Assembly: GCA_037157565.1 (NCBI GenBank)
Contig: JAZHRO010000026.1
Span: 36,826,501-36,890,500 of the forward strand
Direction: 5' to 3'
DNA length: 64,000 nucleotides
DNA from: Thalassia testudinum
Taxonomy: Eukaryota > Streptophyta > Magnoliopsida > Alismatales > Hydrocharitaceae
Shown here piece by piece: positions 24,131 through 36,433 of this stretch; position 1 is the first letter of the stretch, and every line of letters begins with the position of its first letter. The notes under the pieces were generated by a model. That model had not been told where the DNA came from and did no database searches. It saw only the letters and a list, made by a program, of their open reading frames with translations. The position numbers were made by a program, and so were the translations under genes.

Positions 24131-24388
24131 GCTCATTACACCCAGCTGATGGCGTAAAACTCAGTGTTTAACGAGAGACAACCCATCATTCTTGAAAAAT
24201 CCGAAACCTTTCTTGACATTCCTATGCTGAATTCACATTGCAGTTTAGGGTTCATCTATTAGAACAGCCGACTCCACCTCAGGTACCCGTACCCGAGTCT
24301 AGAAATCATTCGCAACAGTCACCTCGACCTGTTCGCCTACCCAAAACCTGTTCTAGTGAATGATCTAAGCTGAATTCAAACCCACCTA

Positions 24389-24432
24389 ATTTACAATGGG
24401 GACATTGTAAATCGTAGGAATGGGGGGTATGA
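24389..24432 (+). promoter_or_regulatory. GGGA-loop hairpin plus internal polypurine-like tract (A)
   Basis: 10-bp perfect stem ATTTACAATG (24389-24398) and CATTGTAAAT (24403-24412) around loop GGGA. AGGAATGGGGGGTATGA (24416-24432) follows directly. That run copies the pattern of the true PPT-LTR junction (TAGGTATGGGGGTATGATG) 1.36 kb downstream. Confidence 0.7.
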
Positions 24433-25128
24433 AAGTGCAAAACACCATGAAAACTCATCTCACAAGAAAAATGTTTCAACAAAAAAATCACATATCACAA
24501 AAAAAACCAAAAAAATGAAAAAATCTTGAAAAAGAACAAAAAAATACTGAGAAGAGAGAAAATTTTGAGGCCATACAAATCATGAGGAGAAAATGAGAAG
24601 GAAAAGAGAAAAAAATGTCAAAAAGGAGCACAAAATGAAAAGAAAAGAAAAAGAGATAGTCATTAGTAAGAAATTAAGGGATTAACTGAAGTTCTCGACC
24701 ATATCAAGAAAAAGAAAAATGAAGGATAAAGTGCTAAATGCGACACAAAAGAGATTAGTAGGAATGCTAATCTTAGGCCTCTTAGGCTAGACTCTTAGGC
24801 TTAAAAATTCAAGTATCCACTAAGATCTGGATAGTCCTCAAGAGGTTGAGAAAAATGCGAAGCTTAAGTATTAGGTTTAAAGCTTAGGGAGTATTCGGCC
24901 TCGTTAACTGACCTTTGGTTTGCGGGACTCAGTAACCTAAGCACCCCAATCCACACGCAGTCTTGTTCAGTGCGCATAATTATCAAAATCACACAAAAGT
25001 GTTTAACTGCTCTAAAAAAGTCACCTAGATTAGGAGCAACCGATCAACACAAGTTAATTTGGACGAGTTCCCGATGCGGAGAGGTGGAAAATTTCCCTAA
25101 GAAATGTGTAATAACATATCGTCTCCTT

Positions 25129-25333
25129 GGTGCTTGTCTCCTAGGATATTTACATATCCTACTGAGGGCACGTAAGCACCCTGTGCTGGTTCAGATGCAT
25201 GGGCGACATTATCACGAAATGTCGATTGCCAAGGTCTGGATTTAGCTACAGAACGCCATGGGTGAGATTATCTCAAAATCTCGAAAGCTAGGGTTCTAAG
25301 GGTTGCCATGGGCAGTGCTATCACTAAGCATCG
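25129..25333 (+). promoter_or_regulatory. Candidate structured RNA domain near the 3' end of A
   Basis: An outer stem GGTGCTT/AAGCACC (25129-25135, 25174-25180) encloses hairpin TAGGATAT-TTAC-ATATCCTA (25142-25161). Three 7-bp hairpins with heptaloops ATCACGA (25204-25224), ATCTCAA (25263-25283) and ATCACTA (25313-25333, one mismatch) follow. The same arrangement recurs at 57160-57363. Confidence 0.6.
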
Positions 25334-25789
25334 ATTGCCAGGGACCCTTCGAAGATTGATGATGGGGATGAGAAATCCAATACAAACCGTGTTGAGAAAC
25401 CAATCCGAAGCTAGAAATAAAAAGAAAAGAGAGAGAAAACTCTCCAAACAAAAAACTCCTCTATCTCTCTCTTACAAAAAACACACTGCAAATCGAACAA
25501 GGCTAAAATACGTTTCAAGCACGAGTGCTTTAATCGCGGAGTCCAACGAACCTTTGGATAGTTCCTGTGGGCCCTAAAAACCTTCATGGAGGACTAAGGC
25601 TAGAGCTGGTCAAGCCAGAATCTTGGTTGGTACTTGAGTACCTCTAGGCCAACTGTCGGCATTCTAACCTAATCAAAAAGAAAAAGCACTCATCATAATT
25701 TGTGAACATTAAAGGAATTCATGGTCTAGAACAGAAGTTAAAACCTTAAAATTTTTCTAAGGGACTAGCAAAAGCTAGGTATGGGGGTA

Positions 25790-28700
25790 TGATGGGAACA
25801 CCATCATGAGCCCTAACTAGCTCATTTTGACCCAGAAAAGAGAACAAAAGCTCCTACATAACCAATTGGAGGTCCTAACTCAAAGAATAACCCTTTTGAA
25901 AGAAAAGCAAGAAACAAGGGGTAAAACTACAATTTTACCATTATAGTGAAACAACGGGATTTCTCATGGGCTAAACACAGGTCAAATGGTCTTAACAAGA
26001 TAAAACGTGGGTTGGTTCAAACAGAAAAGGGTTCATGTGAAATCTGGGAATTAAATGACTTCTTGTAACCCTAAAATAGATCCACTTAATTTAACAATTT
26101 TATTGATGAGAGCCTCATCAGGAGCCCTAACTATCTAATTTTGACCTAAGAAAGAGAATAAGAGCTCCTACATAACCTAAAGAAGGACTTAATTCAAGGA
26201 ATAAGTATTCTGAGAGGAAAATATGAAATAATGGTTAAAACTATAATTTTACCATTGCAATACATAAACGGGATTCCTCAAAGGCAAAACATAGGTCAAA
26301 TGATCTGAATAAGATAAAAAGTGGGTTGGTTCAATCAGAAATGGGTTAATGTGCAGTCTAGGAATTAAATGACATTCTGTAACCCTAAAATGGACCCTCT
26401 TAATTCAACAAGGTTCTGGTCAGGTTAAAAATCAACTAAACCCTCTAAAATTCATGGAAAAATATCCCCTAGGGTTTAAAACCTTCAATTTGACCTTTGG
26501 AACCTATTTTGACCTTGATTAGGGTCCTAGCTCATTAATTGACCTAATTTGGGTTTGTGTGCAAAATATCCAATCAAACGAGGTCAAACCTAAAATCCAA
26601 CTTCACCATTGGATTCTTTAGATCCAAATTAGGTTTGTACCAAAATTTGGACCTAAGGGGAGGTCATCTTGACCTACTTTGCAAAATAATACACCTAATT
26701 ACATTTTGGCCCCTATCTTTTGAAAACCATTATACAAACCCCCCTAACTTCCTCGCCACACTTACAAACAGGTCCCTCCACCATTAATGGGGAGAAATCC
26801 TTCTCCGACGAGGAATGGAGGGGGAATACTCCCTGATTCCTCAAAGATCTCCCAGAATTGGAAGGGAGATTCTCTGAGGAATTCCCTTCCATTTGAGCTC
26901 AATTGCAATCTTTGATTTGCATCTAATCTCTCGTGCGAACGCACGAGAGATTTGGATCTCCAACTACCTTCCTTCTTCGGTGAGAAGTCGGTGGTAGAAG
27001 GCTTGCCCTCCATGCACCAGAAGCTCGACCAGCAACTATAAAAGGATCCCCAGTCCTCTGTGAATCTCTCAAGCTTGATTTGGCCACAAACTCCCTCAGA
27101 ATTCATCTCCCCTCTCTCCGGCCAAGTAGCCTGCAAGCTCGGGCGACTTTTCCTCCTCCCTCTCGTTGCTCTGCTGCCATACCAGCAACAAGGTTCACTT
27201 CGCCTCGTTCATCCACGTTGTGCCGCACCAGCACATGCCTTCCTGTCCTCCTCCTCGTCGCCGTTATCTCCCCCTCAGGGCCATCTTCTCCGACGATGGC
27301 ACAAACACGCCGTCAGTCTCCTCTGCTTCCCCTTCGCTCCAAGTACTCCAGATAAGCTCCTCGTCTTCCACTCTTTCTTTTCCCTCATTCTATTTCACAA
27401 AACACCCCTCGACTACCACTGTCTGCCCGCATCTTCCCCATCTTCGGCCAACCTTCGACGAGACACATCCATCGCTCCACGCCTCCACACGTCTCGCCAC
27501 CAACCTCAACATCTCCGCCATCGACCGCTGAACATTTTCCACCCACTCATAGACCGCCACACGCACTCCATGCTTCCACCGACCACACCCACTCACACGG
27601 TCTCAGACAGACCTAGGCACGCATGCCTAGGCCGGTCTGAGCCACGTCGACCCTTACCTCACCTTTGCCGTGACACGACGAAGGTTCTCCTGTGGTCTGA
27701 TATAGCCGCAAGGCTCCTTTTGTGTCATGCAGGGTCGAGCTCCCGTCCGCCATTAACAAGCACACGAGCTTGCTTGTTCTCCAACTCTAGGCCACAAGCG
27801 TCAGGTTCCAGGCTTCCAAACTGCGCAGATTGAGGGCGAGAGTGAGTCCATCCTGATAGCAAGTGCCGCGAGACCTACAGCTGCATCGATTGTGAAGTCA
27901 CTCTCCTGCAGGTGTCAGCAGAAGCGGGTGGGACTTTTAGTCCCACCTCGGTAAGTCGTAAGCTTTCTGAGTGGTTTAAGTGGATTTTGTGTTCTCTGCT
28001 GTTTGCCTCTAAATCACTGGGGTGAGGTCCCTCGCCTCACCTATCACGCCTCATCTGTGCACTCCTCGCGCACTCCGGATCCGATTAACCCCTCCTTGCA
28101 CTCCTCGCGCACCACACCCACGTCGGTGCTCCTGGACCCAGGTGCGCGACCGACTTGATAACCCGGCTCTGGGAGAGCGTACCGAAGAGAGATACACAGA
28201 GAGAGAAAGACGTGCGGAGAGGGTAGGGGAATAGGTTTTGTTGTGTGGTGCTTGTGTAGGAAGAGGACGCTAAGGGAGGAAGAAGCGCAACAAGAGAAGG
28301 AAGCAGGACTTAGCCACCGCAAGCGAAGGAGAAGAAGAAAGATGCACTGTAGCAGAGGAGCGGCAGACCAAGATAAAGAAGAAGAAGAGAGAGATCAAGG
28401 GGCAGACGAAGAGGAGAAGCAAGAAAGAGCAGCCAAGCAAAGGAAGAGGAGGAAGAAAAAGAAGAAGGAAACTAAAGAAAAGACAAGGCCAGGACTTAGC
28501 TGCAGGAAGGGAATCGAGAAGAGAGAAAGCAAAGGAAGGAAAAAGAAGAGAAGCTGGAGCAGCTAAGGAAGAAAAAGAAAAGGAGAACAAGAAACGATAG
28601 CTGCAGCAGAGCAAAGCAAACAAAAGAAAGAAGAGACTGAAGGCCAATTTTAAGACGTCTGATACAATATCAGACGTCCAATTCTTTTTTAGCATTTTTC

Positions 28701-31292
28701 TCCATAACATTATCCCGTCAATTTTGTTGAACTAGTTATTGCTTCTTATTAAAAGTTGTGTTCTCAAGTTTTGGAATACCCAAATTGCTCCCTGTGTTCA
28801 ACCTCGGAACTTTGATTTTCAAGTTATAAATTTTTATTTGTTTTCGCGGAGAGTTCATCTATATTACAACAAGATATCTGTTAAAACATGATCTAGCTGC
28901 GTAAATAGTTCTAGTGAGGATAAAATTCACCTAAACCCTCTAAAATTCATGGAAAAATATCCTCAAGGGTTTAGAACCTTCAATTTGTCCCTTAGAACCT
29001 ATTTTGACCTAAATTGGGGTCTTAGTCATTTGTTTGCCCTAAATTAGGTTTTTGTGTAAATTACCCAGTCAAACGTGGTCAAACCTAAAATATAACTTTA
29101 CCATTGGATTTCTTAAGCCCAAATTAGGTTTATACCAAAATTTGGACCTAAGGGAAATTCACCTTGACCTACTTTGCAAATAGGTCCAACCCAATTACAT
29201 TTCTACCCCTAACTTTTGAAAACCTCTACAGAAACCCTCCTAACTTCCTCGTCGTTCTTTGCAATTAGGTCCCTCCACCATTACAGTGGAGGGAATCCTG
29301 CTCCGGCGAGGTATCGAGGGAAAGAACTCCCTGATTCCTCAGAGAATCCCTTTCAAATTTGAAAGGGAGATTCTCTGAGAAATCTCCTCTCATGTGAACC
29401 CATTATCAAGCCTTAATTTCTATCCAATCTCTCATACGAACGCATGAGAGATTTGGGTCTCTCTGAGTTTCCAACTCTAGTGAGGTTTCCATGCTTGGAA
29501 ACTTGGCTTCCAAGCACAAGACCTTCTGCCAGGGGCTATAAAAGGATGCCTAGATCATTCTGCACCTCCCAAGCTTGAAATTGGCCTAAGATACCCCTAA
29601 TTCTTCTCTTCCCCTCTGGTCAACCACCCATCAAGCTCCGGTGACCCTTCTTTCTCTCTTTCTCGTCACTCTGCCACAATACCAGTGGCAGAGTTCTCTT
29701 TATCCTCTTCGTCCGTGTCGCGCCACACCAGCCGACGTCTCTACAACCCCCTCATCATCGCCGTCCTCCTCCGACTGGGTCGTTCATCTCCGGCGATGAC
29801 AGTACGAGCCGGCCGCCTCCTCTACATCCCCCTTCGTCTATCCACCCTCAGTTAAGTCCTCTCTCTCTTCTCATCATTTTTCTCTCATTTATTTCTAAAA
29901 ATACGCCTCGACGCTCACAAACCACCACCACCTTCTCCACCTCCAGTCAGACCTCCGGCAAGGTGTTCCCGTCACTCCACACCTCCATCCACCTCGCCAC
30001 CTACCTCACGAGCACCGCTACACTTCACTGACCCTAACCCCTCACTCCATCAACCGCACCAAGCCCCCAGAACGCCCCCCGAACACACCCACCTTCGCAC
30101 CCATAGGGTGACCTAGGCACGCACGGTCAGGCCACCCCACGCCATGCCGACCACTGTACCACCTTCACCGTGTTCAGGCTGCAAGGCCGTTTTCTTGCTA
30201 ACAGGGTTTAAGGCCTTCACCGCCATTGACGAAGCACGAAGCTTTCTTGGAAGCTTCACCCAAGATTCCTCGCTCTAAGCAATCGGTCCTAGGTCATGCG
30301 GATTCCCTTCGCGCACATCTTCAGCCCAGCAATTGAAGTCGACATCCACGTAGCTACTGCAATTAGAGGAGACCTCTGCTGCAGGCGCTTGCAACAAAAG
30401 TGGGACAACACAGTCTCACCTCGGAAGTATAGGAGCGGAAGTAGCCGAATAAAGTGAAAAAGTGATAGGGGCTTATCGCCTCCTAACCATGGGGTGAGGT
30501 CCCACTCGTCCTCACTACCTCGTCCGTGACCCCACTGCCCGCGGACCTGGCCTTGACCCATATACACGACTAGCCTGCACTCTCACCCACCACACACGCT
30601 AGTGGGCCTGGTCCCGGGCGAGCATACCCGACCCAATAACCCCAGAAGGCTCTAGGAGAGTGAGTCGAAGAGAGAAAGAAGAAGAGAGATCGCGAGGGAG
30701 GGTAGGGGTAGGTTTTGCTCTCAGGAGAAGAAGAGGAAGCCAAAGAAGGAAAGGGTGGTAGCCAGAGAAGCTAAGGAAGGACAAGGCAAAGCTAAAGAGG
30801 ACGAAGCTGAAGAAGAGCTTAAGGTAGAAGAGAAGGAAAGAAGAAATCAGAGAAGAAAGACGAAGGAGACAAGGGCCAAAGTAGCTACAAAAGGAAGAAG
30901 AAGAAGCCAAGAAGAAAGAAGGCTGTCAGAGATAGAGAATAGAAGAAAGAAAAGAAAGAAGAAGGAGATCAGAGACAGAGATAGAGATCAGAGACAGACA
31001 GAAGCACTGTAGCAACTTCATATTTAAGACGTCTGATTTTCAAAATCAGACGTCCATTTTTTTCTTGTGATACTCCCCTATACATTGACATTGTGTTTTT
31101 TGCACTCTACTTTGATTTTCATTGCATATTATATTCAATCTTAGAATTGTGTTCTTGATTTTTAGACCCCAATTTGCTCCCTGTGTTCGACCTCGGACTT
31201 AAAACTTCAAGTAATAAAATTCATTTATTTTCAAGCGATTTCAACTATACTACGACACATCAAATTTAACATTGATCTCGCCTCAAAAAAAA
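25790..31292 (+). repeat. 3' LTR of element A, interrupted
   Basis: Begins TGATGGGAACACC. It is split after 26103 by a nested LTR and resumes at 28908, ending at 31292 just before TSD ATCAT. Without the insert it is about 2694 bp. It matches the 5' LTR with scattered substitutions and small indels, so the insertion is not recent. TATA at 29537-29544; U5 motif near 31174-31196; 13-bp inverted repeat GACGTCTGATTTT/AAAATCAGACGTC at 31028-31054 with a 1-nt centre. Confidence 0.88.
26104..28907 (+). repeat. Nested solo Athila-type LTR (2804 bp)
   Basis: TGATGAGAGCCTCATC... to ...GCGTAAATA, positioned where other family members end. Flanks TTTAT and GTTCT are a decayed TSD consistent with the uninterrupted 5' LTR of A (AAGGTTCTGG). 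TATA (TATAAAAG) at 27037-27044, U5 motif near 28785-28807. The 257-codon Ser/Pro/His-rich frame at 27060-27833 lies in the R-U5 region and is not a gene. Confidence 0.75.
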
Positions 31293-31297
31293 ATCAT

Positions 31298-31472
31298 AAA
31301 GGGTTAGAGGGTTGGGTGTTTGCATAATAGTAGGGATTCCAGGGTTGGAAAATCCTGCTCCTAGGTTCTGCTCAAAAGTGGGAGTTATCGGGCCAGTACT
31401 CCCAGGATAGGAATATGAATAATCCCATGAATTGCCAATGTACCCATCAAAGGATGGATACGCTCGGGGCAT
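31298..31472 (-). pseudogene. Element M ORF, 5' part
   Basis: Minus-strand start of the M protein: ATG at 31470-31472 after an in-frame TAG, reading MPRAYPSFDGYIGNSWDYSY, rich in Tyr, Pro, Gly and Ser, up to the point where element A inserted (NPLTLYD). The frame continues at 16428 (FPYRGW). No known domain. In Athila-type elements Gag starts at this position, but the sequence does not resemble the Gag of A or C. Confidence 0.55.
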
Positions 31473-32686
31473 GGGATCCTAGTTAAAATGATAGGAGTAA
31501 GGATAGTCAATTTCTTTCAATTAAACAGGTTAAACTCTCTTAGGAAATCAGAAACTTCCTAGAGAGTTCTACCACTGTCAAAACAAATGCAAATACAGTG
31601 GGATCTATTTTTAGTCGATTCTAGGTCTTAGGTGTTCAGTTGGTGGCCAAACAAGTTTTGCAAGAATTACGCTTCCTAGGCTGACCTTCGTTGGTGCCTA
31701 CAACCTACTCGCAAGGGATGGAAGTCTCGAATCAAGCCCACGCATGAGGAACCGAAGTAACTTGGTGGATAGGCTTGTTGATTTCCGACTAACTTCACTT
31801 GTGGTGCAAAGAGGAGAGCTAGGAATTTATCTAGTGACCTTATGTGTGAGGTGCATAGTGTCTCAGGTGTGCAATCATACGTTTGCGTTTTGAGTTTTGA
31901 AATCTCGCAAACAAGATCCTTTTGTACACAATTTTAAGTCACAGATTTTACGATCCAACCTCTTAGCAGTCCCAATTTTTAAAGTGACCACTGAATTAAT
32001 TCGATTCAAGCACTTTAGTGGTCTTAGATTTAGGTTCAATGCAGATGCATGACAGGTAATTGATGCTCAAGAAAAAGACATACCTTACTACAGGTTTCTT
32101 CAATGCAGGGATGTCTGCAATGCAATTATGATAAACTAAATGCTGCTCATTCAGTCCTAGATGATCACCCTATTGATATGCAGCTTCTAGTAGGCAGTTC
32201 GATATATATATATAGCAAACAAATCTAATCTAACTAACTAACCAACATGCAGTTCAAACAATTCGAATAATCCTATAATCTAAATAAAATGGGAACACAC
32301 TCCCAAAAATACACTCCCGCATACAAGAGAGATAAGAAATAAAGAAACACTGGGAACACGTTCCCAAAAATGCCCGACAAGGGTCCAAAAGACAGAAATT
32401 AAGTTCTAATGTCTATCTAAACTAAATCTAAACTAAGATCTAATGACTAAATCAAAAAAGGGCTCCTCCGTACGCGTACGTGTGTGGGATCAAGGCCCAT
32501 AAGCACTCGTTGCTGGCCTCCAGGTGGCGTCAAGGTCCACCAAAAATATCGCCTCTGTCGCGTGCACCCGCTGCATTCGTTTGTTGTTTTTGCACAGAAA
32601 AAGATCCACAGTCAATAATTCAAAAAAGCTTTCAAAATAGCATAAAAATAATATAAATTTCCTGAAAAAATTAATAGGTGTGTTTC
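31473..32686 (-). other. 5' leader of element M
   Basis: Noncoding stretch between the PBS and the M ORF start on the minus strand. AT-rich, with a short TA microsatellite near 32203-32212. No convincing ORF; the minus-strand frame beginning at 32705 starts inside the PBS and has no domain. Confidence 0.55.
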
Positions 32687-32704
32687 TTCCCGGCAACGGC
32701 TCCA
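32687..32704 (-). promoter_or_regulatory. Primer-binding site of M (tRNA-Asp)
   Basis: On the minus strand TGGAGCCGTTGCCGGGAA; two mismatches from the tRNA-Asp complement. It lies 2 bp from the LTR end. It fixes the orientation of M and identifies 32707-36908 as its 5' LTR. Confidence 0.8.
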
Positions 32705-34092
32705 TTTGAAAGAGTGATCTTCATTTTCGATAAAATTTGTAACATAAAATGTTGCGTCGTTGTAGTATGTCGCGTGGTAGAAAATCGCTTTTCAAAAATA
32801 TTTAAAAATTCAAAAGTAACCGCGACGAGTTAGGCCGTCTCCACAGGGAGGAATCAGCCTATTTAAACTAGCAAATCATGTCTTGTTTATTCGAAAATCT
32901 CAGTGCGTACGCATACTAACTGGTGCATGTGTTTTCAACATAATTTCTTGATTTAAAGAATTAATTAATATTGTAAGGGTGCACATGCAAAATCACCAAC
33001 AATGAAATACCTGAATTGAGATCTTAATACTGGCAAGCACCATCAAATTTAATTAAATCAGAATTTGTTCCTTATAGCAATTATACATGCTTGCTTATTC
33101 ATGAGATGAATTTAACTATATGCAATTCAATTAGAATTGAGGGACATGCATGTAAATTTACTGCAATATATTAAATAGATAAATAAATGAATAAGAGAAG
33201 CTGCAATGGCATATGGCGTAAACAGAAATTAGAGGAAGAACAAAGGATTCTTCCTCTCTCCTCTTTACGCACGGGAAGGAGCACCGGAGGGCGTACTGCG
33301 TGCAATGGAGGTCGACCAGCTCTTCGCCGTTGCGTTGGTGGTGTCGGTGGAGGCAGAGGCGACCGGTGTCGGCCGACCGGTGGAGGAGAATGCCAGCGTG
33401 GCTTGCGCGTGTGTGCGCATGGATGGCGGGAAGAGCCGCCGTGGTCATGGGTGGCCTCGTGGCGTTGAGGTGAGCGCGGGGAAGTGGACGACACTGAGAA
33501 CGGCGTCTGGACGAGGTGGCTACGTGGGGATGTTTGACACCGGTGATGGATTCTTTCATTTGGAGTTCCAGGTGGCGGTGGAAGGAAGAAGAAGAAGCCA
33601 GGCGCACGCACACAGGCAGGAGTGCGGGCTTCGGCTGCGCACGTGCACGGGCTGGAGCGTGGGCTTTAGCTGTGCACACGAGGGCGCGGCTACGCACACA
33701 CGCGCTTGCTGCTGGTGTGCGTGGAGCATCGCTTGGAGAGTGGTCTGCAGTGGTGGCATGCACGCAGCGCATGCGCGGCTGTGTTGTGATGGTGGCACGA
33801 TGGCACGCAAGGGAAAGCGCTGCTACACACGTGCGTGGCTAGTGGTCTGCAGTGGTGGCATAGGCGCATGAAGCTGGAAGTTGGATTCTTTTGAGGTTGA
33901 GGAAGGTGGCAGGTTGAAGACAGTGGCAAGCGGCTGTCACCACGCTTGCTGCCGCCTAGGAGGATGAAGAGGTGGCCACAGTGGAAGCTCGTAGTGATTC
34001 ACAGTGTTCACTCGTTGCACAGTGTACGCTAGGAGCACGGTGGTAGTCTCATTCATGGTGCACGCCTATTGCACGGTGGAGATTGAGAGGAG

Positions 34093-36433
34093 TGTTTGGG
34101 ATGTCGTAGATCGCGTATTTGATAGAAAAAAGTGTCGTAGTATAGTCGCGAAGTACGATCCAACAAAGATACTATTTTACAAAAATTATGAGACTTGAGT
34201 CCCGGTCGTTCGTCTCTGGGAGGCGTTGCATTCACTTTTTAAAATCGATCTTTTTTACAACTCTACTTCGTTTAAAGACGCACACCGATTTCCAATCCCC
34301 TAATTAAAACTTCACCACTTCGGTTATTAACTCGGATCACATGCGCATGCGTCAAGTAAATTACGAAAGTGAACGTGTGAGTTTCTGTGCGTACGATTCT
34401 AGTGAGGTGGTGACTAGTTATGGAGAAAGCATCTATTGTTAGATTTTCAATATCCTCAGGAAATGACATGCTGGTGCGTAATAGGTAGACAGTTAAAGAG
34501 CAGGCACTTAAATCAGGCAAATACGATAATTATTAAGCTCATGGTGATTTCAAACACATAAAGATATATATATATATAAATGTGTTTTCATTCATTCATT
34601 TGGAAGTTGTTGCACAAGGAATCTAGAGGAAAGCTTGTACATAAATGCTTGAAAATTAAACCTAGCTACTAGAAAATGATCGCATACAAGATCGATGGGG
34701 GGATTTCGCATGCATCATTGGGGGAGAAGTAACACTACACTACTAAGCAGTAAATAAAAGCAATAAAATTATAAAGAGCATGAATTAAATCTAGAAGAAT
34801 AAAAGGGCATTCAGGGGTGGTCCCCGATGGCCTTGGAGTGGTCGGGAGGAGAATGAGGGGTGGCCAATGTAGCTTAGGCCGACCCTTGGAGAGAGGTAGG
34901 GTCGATCCAACATCCCGTCATGGTGTCCTCCATGATGGTGGTGAGCTCGTGGAGGTGGAGTAGCTAACCTAAGTGAAGGTGGGCATGTATGGAGCTAATG
35001 AGGTGAGTGGTGCCAATGAAGCCAAGGGATGTGAATGGGGGTGTTTGGCCGCCCATGGGGTCTTTTTATAGACCCAATGGCTTCTCTCTAGAGAGGTGTG
35101 GAACTCTCTAGAGAGAGGTCAAGAGTGGCTGGTCACATGGGGTTGGAGATGGTCTTTGAGATCCAAAAATTGTGGGTCTCAATTTGAATGACTCTTGGTT
35201 GTTGAATGTGGCAACCAAGAGGTGGTGCCATCTCAAGAGAACTCTAGAGAATTCTAGAGAAGTGAGTGCGTGAATGGGTGTGTGTGTGTGTGGTCGTGCT
35301 CTACATGGTTAGGTGGCTTAGGATAGGTCCTAAGGGGTTTGTGTAGGTGTAGGTCTTGATTTAAGGTTATAAACCGTAATTGCTAAGGGGAAAATGCAAT
35401 TAAACTTAACCTAAGTTTAATTGAATGAGTGTGAACCTAATTGAGAGTGGAATAACTCAATTAGGTTGGGTTTAGGTCAATTTGACTCTCACCAAGTCCA
35501 ATTAAACTTGTGTGGGTTGAGATCTAAGCTCAATTGGACTCAATGAGTCCAATTGACTTACGTGAAGGTAATTGACTTTGATCTAAGTCAATTGGGTTTG
35601 GTGAGGACCTAATTAGGTCCTTAGGTAGGTCTAGAGGTAATGTACTAGGGTTAGGACACCTTAGTTTAGGTTCCCATGGGGTTGGGATTAGGTCTAGGGA
35701 GCTAGAGATTCAAGATCAAGACTTGAATCTCAAAACAGGGACTGGAGACCAGCATCAGACATCCAAGAATAGGATCAGATGACTTATAATAAAAAATCAG
35801 AAGTCCAGACTTCAGTTCTGGACATCCAATTTGAGTCAGGGGGAAATCAGGGTTTTGTTTTGAGTACTCTACAGAAATTGGATATCTGACAAAGTGTCTG
35901 GACGTCCAATAACACTGCAGAAGTGGGTTTGAGGTGTGCGAGAGATGGCTAAGAGTCCTGGACGTCCTATAACTTATCTGGACGTCCAGAAAAGGGCTAG
36001 AACTAGGGTTTTAAGGCTTCCTGGGGTGTTGTGACCTAATCTAAGGGTGGCTAAGGCTTGGGGAAGTCTCTAGGCTATCCTAGGGCTAGGATGGACCTAA
36101 GCTCTTCACATTTTACTACTTTATTCCTACTTAATAGAATAGCAAACTTTAACCCCCTTACATTATTGTTCCTATATCTAAACTAAGCCTTCTTCTCCCG
36201 CTCTGCGGCAACTCCCATTATTCCTGATCCAGCTTCAGATCCTGCTCCAGATCTGTTTATTGCCTGCATTCGACATAATACACTTAATCGGCACATTATA
36301 ACATTATTTTATGCATAGCTAAGGAAGAGCAGTAAAGATGTAGATAATGCGTATGCATGCATGAATAACCCTAACTTATGCTAAGTCCTACCCTAATCTA
36401 GGTCAATTAAGACTTATGATTGCTGCGCAATCA
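34093..36433 (-). repeat. Solo LTR of the third family (2341 bp)
   Basis: TGTTTGGGATG...GCAATCA on the plus strand, flanked by AGGAG (34088-34092) and AGGAA (36434-36438), a TSD with one change. The intact sister M LTR shows the empty site (GAGAGGAGGTCCCC near 4991). Minus orientation is inferred from TATAAAAAGA at 35061-35070. A TA microsatellite lies near 34564-34577. No coding content. Confidence 0.85.
35755..35989 (-). repeat. GACGTC palindrome pairs in the solo LTR
   Basis: Four pairs, each 12-8-12: 35755-35786, 35797-35828, 35878-35909 and 35958-35989. The last is CTGGACGTCCTA, 8 nt, CTGGACGTCCAG. Confidence 0.8.

Larger units (their letters stand above)
24131..25789 (+). other. 3' noncoding region of element A
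   Basis: No gene. In order it holds: a block shared with the tandem element (AACGAGAGACAACCCATCATTC, 24171-24192); a GGGA-loop hairpin (24389-24412); a second polypurine-like run (24416-24432); an A-rich segment (24480-24740); a structured domain (25129-25333); and the true PPT, TAGGTATGGGGGTA (25776-25789), abutting the 3' LTR. Confidence 0.75.
16429..31292 (+). mobile_element. Element A: Athila-type Ty3-gypsy retrotransposon, internally deleted
   Basis: 5' LTR 16429-19107, tRNA-Asp PBS, broken gag-pro, deleted RT/RNase H, integrase remnant, PPT and 3' LTR 25790-31292 (holding a nested solo LTR). Flanked by ATCAT on both sides (16424-16428 and 31293-31297). It is inserted in the minus-strand ORF of element M, and the M frame reads through exactly when A and one TSD copy are ignored. 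Confidence 0.92.

Noticed and set aside
27060..27833. 257-codon Ser/Pro/His-rich frame
   Set aside because: In R-U5 of a solo LTR; composition-driven, no domain.
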